A stretch of 32,049 bases of DNA from Acidimicrobiia bacterium (GCA_009694295.1 SHVJ01000017.1:1-32049), one strand, 5' to 3'; counted from the stretch's first letter, positions 1 to 8,834 are shown. The notes: generated by a model from the letters alone, not told the origin. Numbers and translations are program-made.

Positions 1-126
1 GGTGGAACCGACGAGGTGCTCGACGCCCACCTCGAGCAGCGGTACGAGACCATGTGCGACCCACGCCTCAACGCGCGTCAGTCGCTCGACCTCGCATTCG
101 AGATCGCCGGACTGCTTCGCCGCTAA
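1..126 (+). CDS. C-terminal fragment of an unrecognised protein
   Basis: Frame 1 is open from the window edge to a TAA at 124-126 and encodes the last 41 residues of a protein that starts to the left. Nearly every third codon base is G or C, as in the sure genes here, so the frame is probably coding. The tail is charged and likely helical (ending ...EIAGLLRR). I do not recognise a family. It converges on the broken glycosyltransferase with only 3 bases between the two stops, so the two could belong to the same surface-polysaccharide region, but that is inference from position only. Confidence 0.55.
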   Translation, partial: GGTDEVLDAHLEQRYETMCDPRLNARQSLDLAFEIAGLLRR

Positions 127-129
127 CGC

Positions 130-1027
130 TCAGCCCTCGACCTCGCTGAGCAAGCGTTGGCCCACGCGGGCTGGCGAGATGACGTCGTCGAACCAGCGGC
201 GAGCTCCGACTTCCAGACGTCGCCTGTACGCGTCATCGCTCGTGAGCAGCTCCACCGCGTGTCGCATGGCATCGACCTTGTCATCGATGAAGTGGATGTG
301 CTCTCCGTGAACGAGGGGCTCCGGAAGCTCTCGATTGAGCGGGACCGAGATGATCGCTTTGCCGAGCGCCAAGAACTCTCCGAGCTTCCAGCCGAGGCAT
401 TGGTGGACGGCCGGAGCGTTGAACACGACTGCCGACCGGCGCGTGCGCTCCAAGTACGTCGCGAGATCGATTCGCTCGCTGACGAGCGTGACGTCGGTCC
501 GAAGGTTCAGACCCTCCAAGGAGCGGCTGAAGCGCTCGCGGGGCGCGTTGACCGCGGTGTGCTTGTTCGTCCAGCGCCGCGAACGCGAAGTCGGGCTCCG
601 AACGACCCGGGACGTAGTCCTCGATCGGCAGGCGAGTGATGCCCTGGAACCTCAGGTGTGCCAGCGCCTTGCGCGGGCGCGCGCCTCCCCGGACCAGGTC
701 GAACAGCTTCCGATAGCCGGCAGGGAGTGACCACACCTGGAGCCCGAAGAGTGGGCCAAGCGCCACGACACCGTCGTTGCCCAGCTCGATGTTGACCTTG
801 GCATAGACATCGGCCCATTCCGCGGGAGCGGGATCCATCCCGGCGCCGTCCCGGGCGTCGACCCAGATCCTCTTGTCACCGATCACGAGCGCCATGCCGA
901 GGGGGTGCAACGGAGCGTCCAACCGTTGGAAACGGATCTTGCATCCGACCGAGAGCAGCGCCCGCAAGACGAAGTTGCAGTCGCTCAACTCGCCGCGCGG
1001 GTCGACGCTGACGCGCGGAGGCACCAC
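130..1027 (-). pseudogene. glycosyltransferase (GT-B, group 1-like), disrupted by a frameshift
   Basis: Two minus-strand frames together make one glycosyltransferase. The first runs from about 1027 to about 575 and carries the N-terminal part (VSVDPRGELSDCNFVLRALL, then a stretch ending PDFAFA). The second runs from about 574 to the TGA at 130-132 and carries the C-terminal donor-binding half, with the typical CLGWKLGEFLALGKAI segment and a GEHIHFI motif. Moving by one base within 572-582 joins them smoothly: FAFA followed by WTNKHTAVNAPR. So one extra base has broken the gene, or the assembly has an error there. Start: GTG at 1027, with AAGGA seven bases upstream; an in-frame ATG at 1087 is possible but lies next to the opposing kgd start. 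Product: probably sugar transfer to a glycolipid or surface glycan. Substrate not predictable. Confidence 0.72.
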
Positions 1028-1093
1028 CCGGTGATCCTTGCACGACGGTGTGCGGTGACCGGTCGGCGGTCCCCCGCGTGCGACCATGGAGGC

Positions 1094-4000
1094 GTGAGCT
1101 TCGAAGACCTCGGGCCGAACTCCGGCCTCATCGAGGACCTGTACGAGCGCTTTCAACGCGACCCGGAGTCGATCCCCGAGCGCTGGCGCACGTACTTCTG
1201 GGAACATCCCCCTGAGGGGAACGGCGGGAGCGTCCCTGCCGCCATCACTCCGGGCGCTCCGGTCGCGGCGCCCACCCCTGCTCCGGTCGCGGCTCCGGTC
1301 GCGGCTCCGGTCGCGGCTCCGGTCGCGGCTCCGGTCGCGGCTCCGGTCGCGGCTCCGGTCGCGGCGCCCGTCGCGGCGCCCGTCGCGAGTGATCACGAGG
1401 AGCCGCTTCGGGGTGCCGCGGCTCGCATCGCCGAGAACATGGAGGCGAGCCTCTCGGTCCCCACCGCTACGTCGGTGCGCACCGTCCCGGCCAAGCTCCT
1501 CGAGGTCAATCGGCAGATCCTGAACAACCATCTCGCGCGCAGCGGCGCCGGGAAGGTGAGCTTCACGCACCTCATCGCGTATGCCGTCGTGCGCGCGCTG
1601 CGCGATCACCCCACGCTGAACTCGAGCTACGAGGAAGCCGGTGCCATTCGGTCGATCGTGCGCCACACTCGGGTCAATCTCGGACTCGCGATCGACGTCG
1701 AGAAGTCCGACGGAACCCGAACACTCCTCGTTCCGAACGTGAAGGCCGCCGACACCCTCGACTTCGCCGGCTTCTGGAGCGCGTACGAAGAACTGGTTCA
1801 GAAGGTTCGGGCAAACAAGGTGTCTCCCGACGACTTCGCGGGCACCACTGGCACGATCACGAACCCGGGGATGATCGGCACGGTTCACTCGGTCCCGCGT
1901 CTGATGCCGGGTCAGGGCTTCATCGTCGGTGTCGGCGCCATCGGCTACCCCGCGGAATACGAAGGCGCGGATCCCCACGCGCTCGCGCAGCTCGGGTTGA
2001 GCACCACGACCACCCTCACGAACACGTACGACCACCGGATCATCGGCGGCGCAGAGAGCGGCGAGTTCCTGCGCCGCGTGCACGACCTGCTCCTCGGCGC
2101 TGATGGGTTCTACGACGAGGTGTTCCACAGCCTGGCGGTCCCGTACGAACCCGCGCGGTGGAACCCCGATCGCTCGGCGTTCGCCGATCCGGCCGCGCAA
2201 AACGAGAAGATCGTGCACGTTCATCAGCTCATCAACATGTACCGGGTACGCGGTCACCTCATCGCCAACCTCGACCCACTCGGTCGACGGGAACCGCACA
2301 CGCACCCAGAGCTCGACATCGCGCACCACGGCTTGAGCATCTGGGACCTCGATCGGGAGTTCCCGGTGGGGAGCCTCGGCGCCGGTGGTCTGGGTCGTTC
2401 CACCATGCCCCTGCGCGACATCCTCGGCGCACTCCGAGACGCGTACGCCCGCACGATCGGCGTTGAGTACATGCACATCCAGGAACCCGATCAGAAGGAG
2501 TGGATCCAGGAGCACGTCGAGGGTCCCCCTCCGGAGATCGGGGCTGAGGAGAAGCTGCGAATCCTCGATCGCTTGAACGCGGCGGAGGCCTTCGAGCGGT
2601 TCCTGCACACGAAGTACCTCGGTCAGAAGCGGTTCAGCCTCGAAGGTGCCGAAACGCTGATCGCGATGCTCGACATGCTGTGCAGCGAAGCGGCCGACTC
2701 GGGCATCGCGGAAGTCGTGATGGGCATGTCCCACCGCGGGCGGCTCAACGTACTTGCGAACATCGTTGGCAAGTCGTACGCCCAGATCTTCCGCGAGTTC
2801 GAAGGCGAGCTCGACCCGTCGAGCACGCAAGGCTCCGGCGACGTGAAGTACCACGTCGGCGCGACCGGCAAGCACCAATCGCCGACGGGCAACGACGTGT
2901 TGCTCACGCTCGCCGCCAACCCCTCACATCTCGAAGCGGTCGATCCGATCGTCGAAGGTATGGCGCGTGCGCGCAGCGACCGGCTCGGTGAGGCCGAGGG
3001 CGAAGCCGTCCTTCCAATCCTCGTGCACGGCGACGCCGCGTTCGCCGGACAAGGGGTCGTGGCCGAGACCTTCAACCTCTCAGAGGTTGCCGGGTACGAC
3101 GTCGGCGGAACGGTGCACGTGGTGGTCGACAACCAGCTGGGGTTCACGACGTCGCCCGAGTCCGGTCGATCGAGCGTCTACGCCACCGACGTCGCCAAGA
3201 TGGTGCAAGCGCCGATCTTCCATGTGAACGGTGACGACCCCGAGGCCTCCGTCCGCGTCATGCGTCTCGCCTTCGCATTCCGCGAGAAGTTCAAGAAGGA
3301 TGTGGTCGTCGACCTCGTCTGCTACCGCCGCTACGGACACAACGAGCTCGACGAGCCGGCGTTCACCCAGCCCCGCATGTACGAGCTCATCGAGGCTCGA
3401 CCATCAGTTCGCACCATCTACACGAGCACGCTCGTGCAGCGCGGCGACCTCACCGACGAGCAGATCAGTGGCGTGCTCGCCGGATTCGAGGAACGGCTCA
3501 ATCAGGCCTTCGAAGAGACGCATGCCGAGCACGACGATGGCCTGCACGAGGACCGTTCGGCACTCTCGACCTCAGACTTGTTCAACGAGGATCCGCCGGT
3601 CGCCACCGGGGTGGCACACGATGTCCTCGAGCGAGTCGCCACCGGCATCACCGACACACCACCCGGCTTCAATCTGCATCCCAAGCTCGAGCGGATCCTT
3701 CAGAACACGAAGGCGACGTTCGACGGCGGAGAAGTCGATTGGGCCCTCGCGGAGGCATGCGCTCTCGGCTCGATGGTGCTCGAAGGCACGCCGGTGCGCC
3801 TCGCGGGCCAGGACACGCGCCGCGGCACCTTCAGCCAGCGGCACGGCGTGCTCGTCGACGTGGTGACCGAAGCCGAGTATCTGCCCCTCGCCAACCTCGG
3901 ACCCGATCAAGCACCGTTCCGCATGTACGACTCGGTGCTCTCGGAGTACGCGGCGTTGGGCTTCGAGTACGGCTACTCCGTCGCCGACGCCGGCGCGTTC

Positions 4001-4762
4001 GTGGCCTGGGAGGCGCAGTTCGGCGACTTCATCAACGGCGCGCAGATCATCGTCGACCAGTTCATCGTCTCCGCCGACGACAAGTGGGGTCAGCGCTCGA
4101 GCTTGAGCCTCTTGCTGCCGCACGGCTTCGAGGGCCAAGGACCGGAGCACTCCAGCGCGCGACTCGAGCGCTTCCTCGCATTGTGCGCCGAGGGAAACCT
4201 CCGGGTCGTGTACCCGACGACGGCCGCGCAGTACTTCCATGTGCTGCGACGCCAAGTCTCCAGCCCGCGACAAGTTCCGCTGGTGTGCTTCACCCCCAAG
4301 AAGTACCTGCGGATGAAGCAGACGCACTCACCGGTGAGCGCGCTGTCCGACGATCTGTTCCACACCGTGCTCGAAGACCGATCGACGACGCTCGACGCGA
4401 GCGCGGTCGGGCGCGTCCTGCTCTGCACCGGCAAGGTCGGCCACGAGCTCATGGACCGGCGCGACGAGCTGAACTCGTCGATCGCGGTCCTTCGCATCGA
4501 GCAGCTCTACCCGTGGCCCGAACCGGAAATCCTCGCCGCGCTCGATCGGTATCCCGAAGCAACCCAGCTCTGGTGGGTGCAGGAGGAGCCCGCGAACATG
4601 GGGGCCTGGAACTACGTGCACGGCAAGCTCCACCGCATCGTTCGGGAACGCGTCGACCTGCGGCACATCTCCCGCCACGCGAGCGGAAGTCCGGCCAGCG
4701 GGAGCACCAAGGTGCACGATCGCGAGCAGCGCGAGCTGCTCGACGCCGCTCTCGCTGACTAG
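1094..4762 (+). CDS. kgd: multifunctional 2-oxoglutarate dehydrogenase E1 with fused E2-like domain (Kgd type)
   Basis: This is the E1 component of the 2-oxoglutarate dehydrogenase complex with an N-terminal dihydrolipoyl-succinyltransferase-like domain, the fusion typical of Actinobacteria (M. tuberculosis Kgd is of about the same length; here 1222 residues). It decarboxylates 2-oxoglutarate with thiamine diphosphate in the TCA cycle. The order is: N-terminal arm (residue 1 to about 50, with GLIEDLYERF), an Ala/Pro/Val linker (about 55-98), the E2-like acyltransferase domain (about 105-330, with the catalytic DHRIIGG motif near 314), then the E1 domain with GDAAFAGQG near 646 and VDNQLGFTT near 679. 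The GTG start at 1094 gives the family N-terminus. A GGAGG is only one base upstream, too close for a normal ribosome site, so the mRNA may be leaderless. The stop overlaps the opposing MFS gene by 4 bases. Confidence 0.96.
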   Translation: MSFEDLGPNSGLIEDLYERFQRDPESIPERWRTYFWEHPPEGNGGSVPAAITPGAPVAAPTPAPVAAPVAAPVAAPVAAPVAAPVAAPVAAPVAAPVASDHEEPLRGAAARIAENMEASLSVPTATSVRTVPAKLLEVNRQILNNHLARSGAGKVSFTHLIAYAVVRALRDHPTLNSSYEEAGAIRSIVRHTRVNLGLAIDVEKSDGTRTLLVPNVKAADTLDFAGFWSAYEELVQKVRANKVSPDDFAGTTGTITNPGMIGTVHSVPRLMPGQGFIVGVGAIGYPAEYEGADPHALAQLGLSTTTTLTNTYDHRIIGGAESGEFLRRVHDLLLGADGFYDEVFHSLAVPYEPARWNPDRSAFADPAAQNEKIVHVHQLINMYRVRGHLIANLDPLGRREPHTHPELDIAHHGLSIWDLDREFPVGSLGAGGLGRSTMPLRDILGALRDAYARTIGVEYMHIQEPDQKEWIQEHVEGPPPEIGAEEKLRILDRLNAAEAFERFLHTKYLGQKRFSLEGAETLIAMLDMLCSEAADSGIAEVVMGMSHRGRLNVLANIVGKSYAQIFREFEGELDPSSTQGSGDVKYHVGATGKHQSPTGNDVLLTLAANPSHLEAVDPIVEGMARARSDRLGEAEGEAVLPILVHGDAAFAGQGVVAETFNLSEVAGYDVGGTVHVVVDNQLGFTTSPESGRSSVYATDVAKMVQAPIFHVNGDDPEASVRVMRLAFAFREKFKKDVVVDLVCYRRYGHNELDEPAFTQPRMYELIEARPSVRTIYTSTLVQRGDLTDEQISGVLAGFEERLNQAFEETHAEHDDGLHEDRSALSTSDLFNEDPPVATGVAHDVLERVATGITDTPPGFNLHPKLERILQNTKATFDGGEVDWALAEACALGSMVLEGTPVRLAGQDTRRGTFSQRHGVLVDVVTEAEYLPLANLGPDQAPFRMYDSVLSEYAALGFEYGYSVADAGAFVAWEAQFGDFINGAQIIVDQFIVSADDKWGQRSSLSLLLPHGFEGQGPEHSSARLERFLALCAEGNLRVVYPTTAAQYFHVLRRQVSSPRQVPLVCFTPKKYLRMKQTHSPVSALSDDLFHTVLEDRSTTLDASAVGRVLLCTGKVGHELMDRRDELNSSIAVLRIEQLYPWPEPEILAALDRYPEATQLWWVQEEPANMGAWNYVHGKLHRIVRERVDLRHISRHASGSPASGSTKVHDREQRELLDAALAD
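1280..1387 (+). repeat. tandem 12-bp repeat encoding an Ala-Pro-Val-Ala linker
   Basis: Seven identical copies of GCTCCGGTCGCG run head to tail from 1280 to 1363, followed by two copies of the variant GCGCCCGTCGCG (1364-1387). In the kgd frame each copy encodes APVA, so the array makes a nine-unit flexible linker (residues 63-98) between the N-terminal arm and the E2-like domain. Being a multiple of three and perfectly repeated, it can gain or lose units by slippage without breaking the gene. Ala/Pro-rich linkers at this place are normal for acyltransferase domains; the near-perfect DNA identity is the notable part. Confidence 0.97.
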
Positions 4763-6339
4763 GCCTTCGGCACCCCGACCGCGCTGCGCGCGGCCTCGTG
4801 CTCAGCGTGTTGCGCGTCGACGTCTTCGGCCCGTGCTCGCGCTGGAAGCCACATCACGACGGCGACCAGGCCGACGACGAGCACTCCGGCACCCACGAAC
4901 AGCCCAGAGTGGAAACCGTCGACGAACGAGAGCTTGACGACATCGACGAAGCCCTTACCGGCTTGATTGGCTGCGGCGACACCGGCGCCGATCGATTGCT
5001 TTGCAGCCGCGATCAGGTCCGGTGACGCGCCCTTGGCGATGAGCCCGTCCACGACCTTGGTCGTGTAGATCGAGGCGTACACGCTGCCGATGACGGCGAC
5101 GCCCACAGCGCCGCCGACCTGGCGCGTCGTGTCGTTCACGGCCGACCCGACGCCCGCGCGCGCCAACGGCAGGGAGCCCATGATGGAGTCGGTGGCCGGC
5201 GCCATGATCAGCGCCATGCCCGAGGCCATGATCACGATCCGCCACACCATGTCGCCATAGACAGCGTTCGCATCGAGACCGGTCGCGAACACCAGCCCGG
5301 CAATGAACAGCGCGAGCCCGGTCGCAATCACGACCTTGGCTCCGAGCCATTCCATCAATCGGTGGGTCAATGGCGCGATGACCATCATCGGCACTGCGAA
5401 GGCCAAGAGGCGAACGCCGGTTTGGATCGGCGTGTAGCCGATCACGATCTGGAAGTACTGGGTGAGCACGAACAGCGACCCGAACATGGCGAAGAACGTG
5501 AGCATGATCGACACACTGGCGATCGAGAACCGCGGGTTCTTGAAGAAGGAGAAGTCCAACATCGGTTGGGGCGTGCGCACCTCCCAGACGAAGAACGCGG
5601 CGAGCAACAGCGCACCCACACCGAAGAACGCCAGCGTCGAGCCCGCGAGCCAGCCCTTGTCGGGAGCCTCGATGACCGCGTACAGCGTGGCGGACAGACC
5701 GGCGATCGACAGCACTGCACCAACGGGATCGAGTCGGCGCGCGTGCGGATCCTTGGAGTCCGGGATGAGGAAAACCCCCGCGAGCACACCCACGATCACG
5801 ATCGGGATGTTCACGAGGAACACCGAGCCCCAGTAGAAGTGCTCGAGCAGGGCTCCGCCGGTGAGCGGCCCGAGCGCGACCGCGACACCGGCGGTCGCAG
5901 CCCACACTCCGAACGCGCGCCCGCGCTCACGGGCCGGGAACACATTCGTGATGATCGAAAGCGTCGCCGGCATGATGAACGCGCCGCCGATGCCCATGAA
6001 CGCCCGGAAGCCGATCAGCTCGTTGGCATTCCCCGACAACGCAGAGAGCAGCGAACCGATCCCGAACACGACGAATCCGAACTGGAGGGACGATCGACGT
6101 CCGAAGCGGTCCCCAAGGCTGCCCGCCGTGAGCAACAGACCGGCGAACACCAAGGTGTACGAGTCGACCATCCATTGCAGCTGGCTGGTCGACGCGTGCA
6201 AGTCGTGTTGGATCCTCGGGATCGCGACGTTGAGGATCGAGTTGTCGAGCACGATCACGAGCAGGCTGAAGCACAGGACGATCAGGATCAGCCAGCGACG
6301 CTCTTCGGCCTTCGCTTGCACGCGCTCCTGGAGACTCAT
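4759..6339 (-). CDS. MFS drug exporter, DHA2 (14-helix, EmrB/QacA) family
   Basis: A 526-residue major facilitator protein of the DHA2 type, predicted to export drugs or other organic molecules in exchange for protons. It has the motif-A loop GSLGDRFGRR after helix 2, the D-N pair in helix 1 (VLDNSILNVAIP), and the antiporter motif C region (GPLTGGALLEH) in helix 5; hydrophobic segments extend to about residue 505 with a short charged cytoplasmic tail. It is 10 bases downstream of dapA on the same strand, so the two are probably co-transcribed, though no strong Shine-Dalgarno site precedes the ATG. The 3' end overlaps the convergent kgd end by 4 bases, leaving no room for a separate terminator. 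Substrate unknown; the link to dapA may be only positional. Confidence 0.93.
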   Translation of the reverse strand: MSLQERVQAKAEERRWLILIVLCFSLLVIVLDNSILNVAIPRIQHDLHASTSQLQWMVDSYTLVFAGLLLTAGSLGDRFGRRSSLQFGFVVFGIGSLLSALSGNANELIGFRAFMGIGGAFIMPATLSIITNVFPARERGRAFGVWAATAGVAVALGPLTGGALLEHFYWGSVFLVNIPIVIVGVLAGVFLIPDSKDPHARRLDPVGAVLSIAGLSATLYAVIEAPDKGWLAGSTLAFFGVGALLLAAFFVWEVRTPQPMLDFSFFKNPRFSIASVSIMLTFFAMFGSLFVLTQYFQIVIGYTPIQTGVRLLAFAVPMMVIAPLTHRLMEWLGAKVVIATGLALFIAGLVFATGLDANAVYGDMVWRIVIMASGMALIMAPATDSIMGSLPLARAGVGSAVNDTTRQVGGAVGVAVIGSVYASIYTTKVVDGLIAKGASPDLIAAAKQSIGAGVAAANQAGKGFVDVVKLSFVDGFHSGLFVGAGVLVVGLVAVVMWLPARARAEDVDAQHAEHEAARSAVGVPKA

Positions 6340-6349
6340 GCGCGCCGGG

Positions 6350-7246
6350 TCAGGCGGATGCGGCGTCGATCGCTGCGAGCGCCGCTTGAGCTGCGGCGGG
6401 TGACCCGTTCATAAGCGGGAGCCGGACATCCGGTGTGGGGATCCGGCCGTGTGCGTGCAGCACCGCCTTGAAGATCGCCGGGTTGGGCTCGGCGAAGCAC
6501 GCAGCGACCACGGGCAGCAACGCATCGTGGTGGGCGCGTCCTTCGTCGACCTTCCCGGCGAGACCGCACTCGGTCATGGCGACCCACCGCTCCGTGCAGA
6601 CGTGCGCCGATGCACAGATGCCACCGGTACCACCCAGCACCGTGATCGGGAAGAACAAATAGTCGTCGCCGCTCAGCACGGCGAATTCATCCGGCGCCTC
6701 GGCGAGAACCTGCAGCGTTCCCTCGTCGAGCGAACCTGGAGCCTGCTTCACGCCGATGATGTTCGGGGTGCGCGCGAGCTCGAGTAGACCGGCAGGTTCG
6801 AGGAGCCGACCCGTTCGGGCGGGGATGTTGTACATCACGAGGGGAACCGGACTGCGCGCCGCGACTTCTTTGAAATGCGCCACGATGCCGGCCTGGCTGG
6901 GACGCACGTAATACGGGACCACCACAAGCGCGGCGGTGGTGCCTTTCACGTGGGCAAGCGCCTCGACCGCGGCCACGGTCGTTCGCGTGCTGTTGGTGCC
7001 GGCCCCGACGATGAGGTGCACTCCGCGCTCGTGGCAGACCGCAGCGACCGTGTCGGTCACGGACTGCTTCTCGGCGGCGTCGAGAAACGGTGACTCTCCC
7101 GTGGTACCGAGCGGCACGAGACCGGCGACACCCGCGTCGACGTACTCGTTGCTCAAGCGTTCGAGCGCGTCGAGCGCGACCGAACCGTCGGACGCGAACG
7201 GAGTGATGAGCGGGACGTACACACCGCGCAACAAGGGACTCCCCAC
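6350..7246 (-). CDS. dapA: 4-hydroxy-tetrahydrodipicolinate synthase (DapA)
   Basis: Condenses pyruvate with aspartate semialdehyde, the first committed step to diaminopimelate and lysine. The 298-residue product is the usual size. The Schiff-base lysine is K167 in IIGVKQAPGS. The catalytic triad is T48-T49 (PLGTTGES) with Y139 (VMYNIPAR), and the substrate-binding arginine is R144, all matching the E. coli enzyme. A longer frame continues upstream, but GTG at 7246 is the right start: it gives the family N-terminus (GSPLLRGVYVPLITPF), does not run into the divergent gene, and lies 7 bases after a TAGCCT hexamer (7259 to 7254). Related aldolase-family enzymes can look similar, but the full residue set favours true DapA. 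Confidence 0.94.
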   Translation of the reverse strand: MGSPLLRGVYVPLITPFASDGSVALDALERLSNEYVDAGVAGLVPLGTTGESPFLDAAEKQSVTDTVAAVCHERGVHLIVGAGTNSTRTTVAAVEALAHVKGTTAALVVVPYYVRPSQAGIVAHFKEVAARSPVPLVMYNIPARTGRLLEPAGLLELARTPNIIGVKQAPGSLDEGTLQVLAEAPDEFAVLSGDDYLFFPITVLGGTGGICASAHVCTERWVAMTECGLAGKVDEGRAHHDALLPVVAACFAEPNPAIFKAVLHAHGRIPTPDVRLPLMNGSPAAAQAALAAIDAASA

Positions 7247-7253
7247 GCGGTGA

Positions 7254-7263
7254 AGGCTAGCCT
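7254..7263. promoter_or_regulatory. palindromic shared -10 element for dapA and the TSUP gene
   Basis: The perfect 10-bp palindrome AGGCTAGCCT contains TAGCCT on both strands. On the plus strand it ends 8 bases before the GTG of the TSUP gene (7272); on the minus strand it ends 7 bases before the GTG of dapA (7246). Both spacings are those of a leaderless transcript beginning at the start codon. No good -35 is visible on either side, which is common in G+C-rich Actinobacteria. Promoter function is inferred from position and similarity to other sites in this window. Confidence 0.6.
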
Positions 7264-7271
7264 CGAGCGCT

Positions 7272-8102
7272 GTGCCGGAGTGGTGGCAAATTCTCCTGAC
7301 CATCCTTGCTGGCCTTGTGACCGGTCTGCTCTCCGGGATGTTCGGAATCGGTGGCGCGATCATCTCGAACCCAGCGCTGCGCGTGCTCGGCGCGGGCCCG
7401 CGGATCGCGATCGGCTCCACGCTGCCGGCCATCATCCCCGGCGCTCTTACCGGTGCACTGCGCTACCGACGCGAGGGTTTGATCATCAACCGCGTGTTCC
7501 TGTGGACAGCGCCGTTTGGCATCGCTTCATCGGTGGGCGGCGCGTTCGCCGCCGACGCCATCCCCGAAGCGCACGCGCTCACGCTCGCCCTCGCCGTCCT
7601 GCTCGCCATCACCGCGGTGCGTCTCAGCCGAGCACCTCGTGCACCGGTCCCGGTGATGGCCGAGACCGACGCGGAGACCGACGCGGAGACCGACGGCATC
7701 ACCCACGATCACGACACGTCGGCCGCGAACGTTTCGCGTTGGAAGCTCGGGCTGACCGGTGTGCTCGCCGGTGGACTGAGCGGCCTGCTCGGCGTGGGCG
7801 GCGGCGTGCTGATGGTGCCACTGTTCACCGGGTGGCTGCGGATCCCGTTGAAGCCGGCGCTCGCCACGTCGCTGGCCTGCGTCGGCATCCTCGCGATCCC
7901 CGGGACGATCAGCCACGCCGCGCTCGGTCACATCGACTGGGGCTTCGCGCTCCCCCTTGCCGTCGGCATCGTTCCCGGTGCTCGCCTCGGTGCGCACATC
8001 ACGATCGGGATCGGCGAGCACCGGCTTCGCATGCTCGTCGGCACGGTCCTCGGTGTGGTCTCGGTGGTGTACGGCGTCACCGAAGTCCTAGAGCTTCTCT
8101 AG
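7272..8102 (+). CDS. TSUP family (TauE/SafE-like) membrane permease
   Basis: A 276-residue integral membrane protein of the TSUP family, whose members export sulfite, sulfoacetate or other organic anions. It shows the two-fold repeat of the family: a first half beginning with the glycine-rich GMFGIGGAIISNPAL, a hydrophilic loop, then a second half beginning GGLSGLLGVGGGVLMVPLF. About eight hydrophobic segments can be seen. The loop between the halves holds a small tandem ETDAETDAETD repeat followed by His/Asp (about residues 134-150). Start: GTG at 7272, 8 bases after a TAGCCT hexamer. It is divergent from dapA and overlaps the uracil glycosylase gene end-to-end by 4 bases. The substrate cannot be told from sequence. 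Confidence 0.9.
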   Translation: MPEWWQILLTILAGLVTGLLSGMFGIGGAIISNPALRVLGAGPRIAIGSTLPAIIPGALTGALRYRREGLIINRVFLWTAPFGIASSVGGAFAADAIPEAHALTLALAVLLAITAVRLSRAPRAPVPVMAETDAETDAETDGITHDHDTSAANVSRWKLGLTGVLAGGLSGLLGVGGGVLMVPLFTGWLRIPLKPALATSLACVGILAIPGTISHAALGHIDWGFALPLAVGIVPGARLGAHITIGIGEHRLRMLVGTVLGVVSVVYGVTEVLELL

Positions 8103-8797
8103 GTCGCTAGCTCACGCGCTCGCGTCAAGACGGCGTCGAGCATCGGCTCGGTGAGTCGACCCGTGAACGTGTTCTGCTGACTCGGATGGAAGCAACCAAG
8201 GATCGTCGCCCGCGCGGTGCGCACCTCCAACCCGTGGCCGAACTTCGGACGCGGCCTTGGCAGCTCCAGCCCCGCCGCTCCCAGCACGCGCCACGCCGCT
8301 TCGTAAGCGAAGGCGCCGAGCGCCACGATCACCTTCACCCGGTCGAGCAGCTCGAGCTCTCGCACGAGGTATGGCAGACAGCGGTCACGCTCATCGGTGG
8401 TCGGCTTGTTCGCGGGAGGTGCGCACCGAACTGCCGCAGCCACGTAGGCGTCAGTGAGCTTCAACCCGTCGTCGGCATTGACTGAGAATTGTTGGTTGGC
8501 CAAACCGGCGCGATGCATCGCACCGAAGAGCCAATCTCCCGAGCGATCACCCGTGAACACCCGCCCTGTGCGGTTGCCGCCATGTGCGGCGGGCGCGAGC
8601 CCGAGGAACAGCAAGCGCGCGCGTGGATCACCAAAGCCAGGGACGGGTCGACCCCAGTACTGCTCGTCAGCAAAGGACGCGCGCTTCTCACGCGCGACCT
8701 CCTCGCGCCACGCAACAAGACGCGGGCACGCACGACAGCTCGTGATCTCATCGGTGAGCGCGCTCAGCGCACCAGCAACGGGCGTCACGCTCGGCAT
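8099..8797 (-). CDS. udgB: family 5 uracil-DNA glycosylase (UdgB), Fe-S cluster type
   Basis: Removes uracil (and probably other deaminated bases) from DNA in base excision repair. The 232-residue product carries the family 5 signature GLAPAAHGGNRTGR followed by FTGDRSGDWL (residues 66-90) and the HPSQQN motif near residue 207. Four cysteines, C21, C24, C125 and C140, are placed as in the Fe-S-containing families (CRAC near the N-terminus; RCAPPANKPTTDERDRC later). Family 4 enzymes have a different active-site motif, so family 5 is preferred. The ATG at 8797 gives the expected N-terminus; 37 bases separate it from the divergent lipid kinase gene. The 3' end overlaps the TSUP gene. Confidence 0.93.
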   Translation of the reverse strand: MPSVTPVAGALSALTDEITSCRACPRLVAWREEVAREKRASFADEQYWGRPVPGFGDPRARLLFLGLAPAAHGGNRTGRVFTGDRSGDWLFGAMHRAGLANQQFSVNADDGLKLTDAYVAAAVRCAPPANKPTTDERDRCLPYLVRELELLDRVKVIVALGAFAYEAAWRVLGAAGLELPRPRPKFGHGLEVRTARATILGCFHPSQQNTFTGRLTEPMLDAVLTRARELAT

Positions 8798-8819
8798 CGT
8801 ACGGTCCGTGCCCGACCAT

Positions 8820-8825
8820 TAGCCT
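8820..8825 (+). promoter_or_regulatory. TAGCCT -10-like element before the lipid kinase gene
   Basis: TAGCCT ends 9 bases before the ATG at 8835. It is the same hexamer, at similar spacing, as before dapA, the TSUP gene, the phosphodiesterase gene and pdtaS. There is no Shine-Dalgarno sequence between it and the ATG, so a leaderless or nearly leaderless mRNA is likely. Confidence 0.5.
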
Positions 8826-8834
8826 GCTCGCGCT

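Noticed and set aside
1086-1096. ATGGAGGCGTG at the kgd start and again (minus strand) at 15082 to 15072 as a shared control element
   Set aside because: The first ATG is out of frame, GGAGG is too close to GTG to be a ribosome site, and the second copy is not at a credible start; most likely chance.
281-2878. Very long minus-strand open frame (865 codons) running from inside kgd into the glycosyltransferase region
   Set aside because: Only the part below about 1027 matches a protein family. The rest is antisense to kgd, with low-complexity Arg-Asp-Arg-Ser strings caused by the linker repeat.
7670-7695. Tandem GAGACCGACGCG repeat in the TSUP gene
   Set aside because: Only about two and a half copies, in frame in a hydrophilic loop; too short to call a repeat element.
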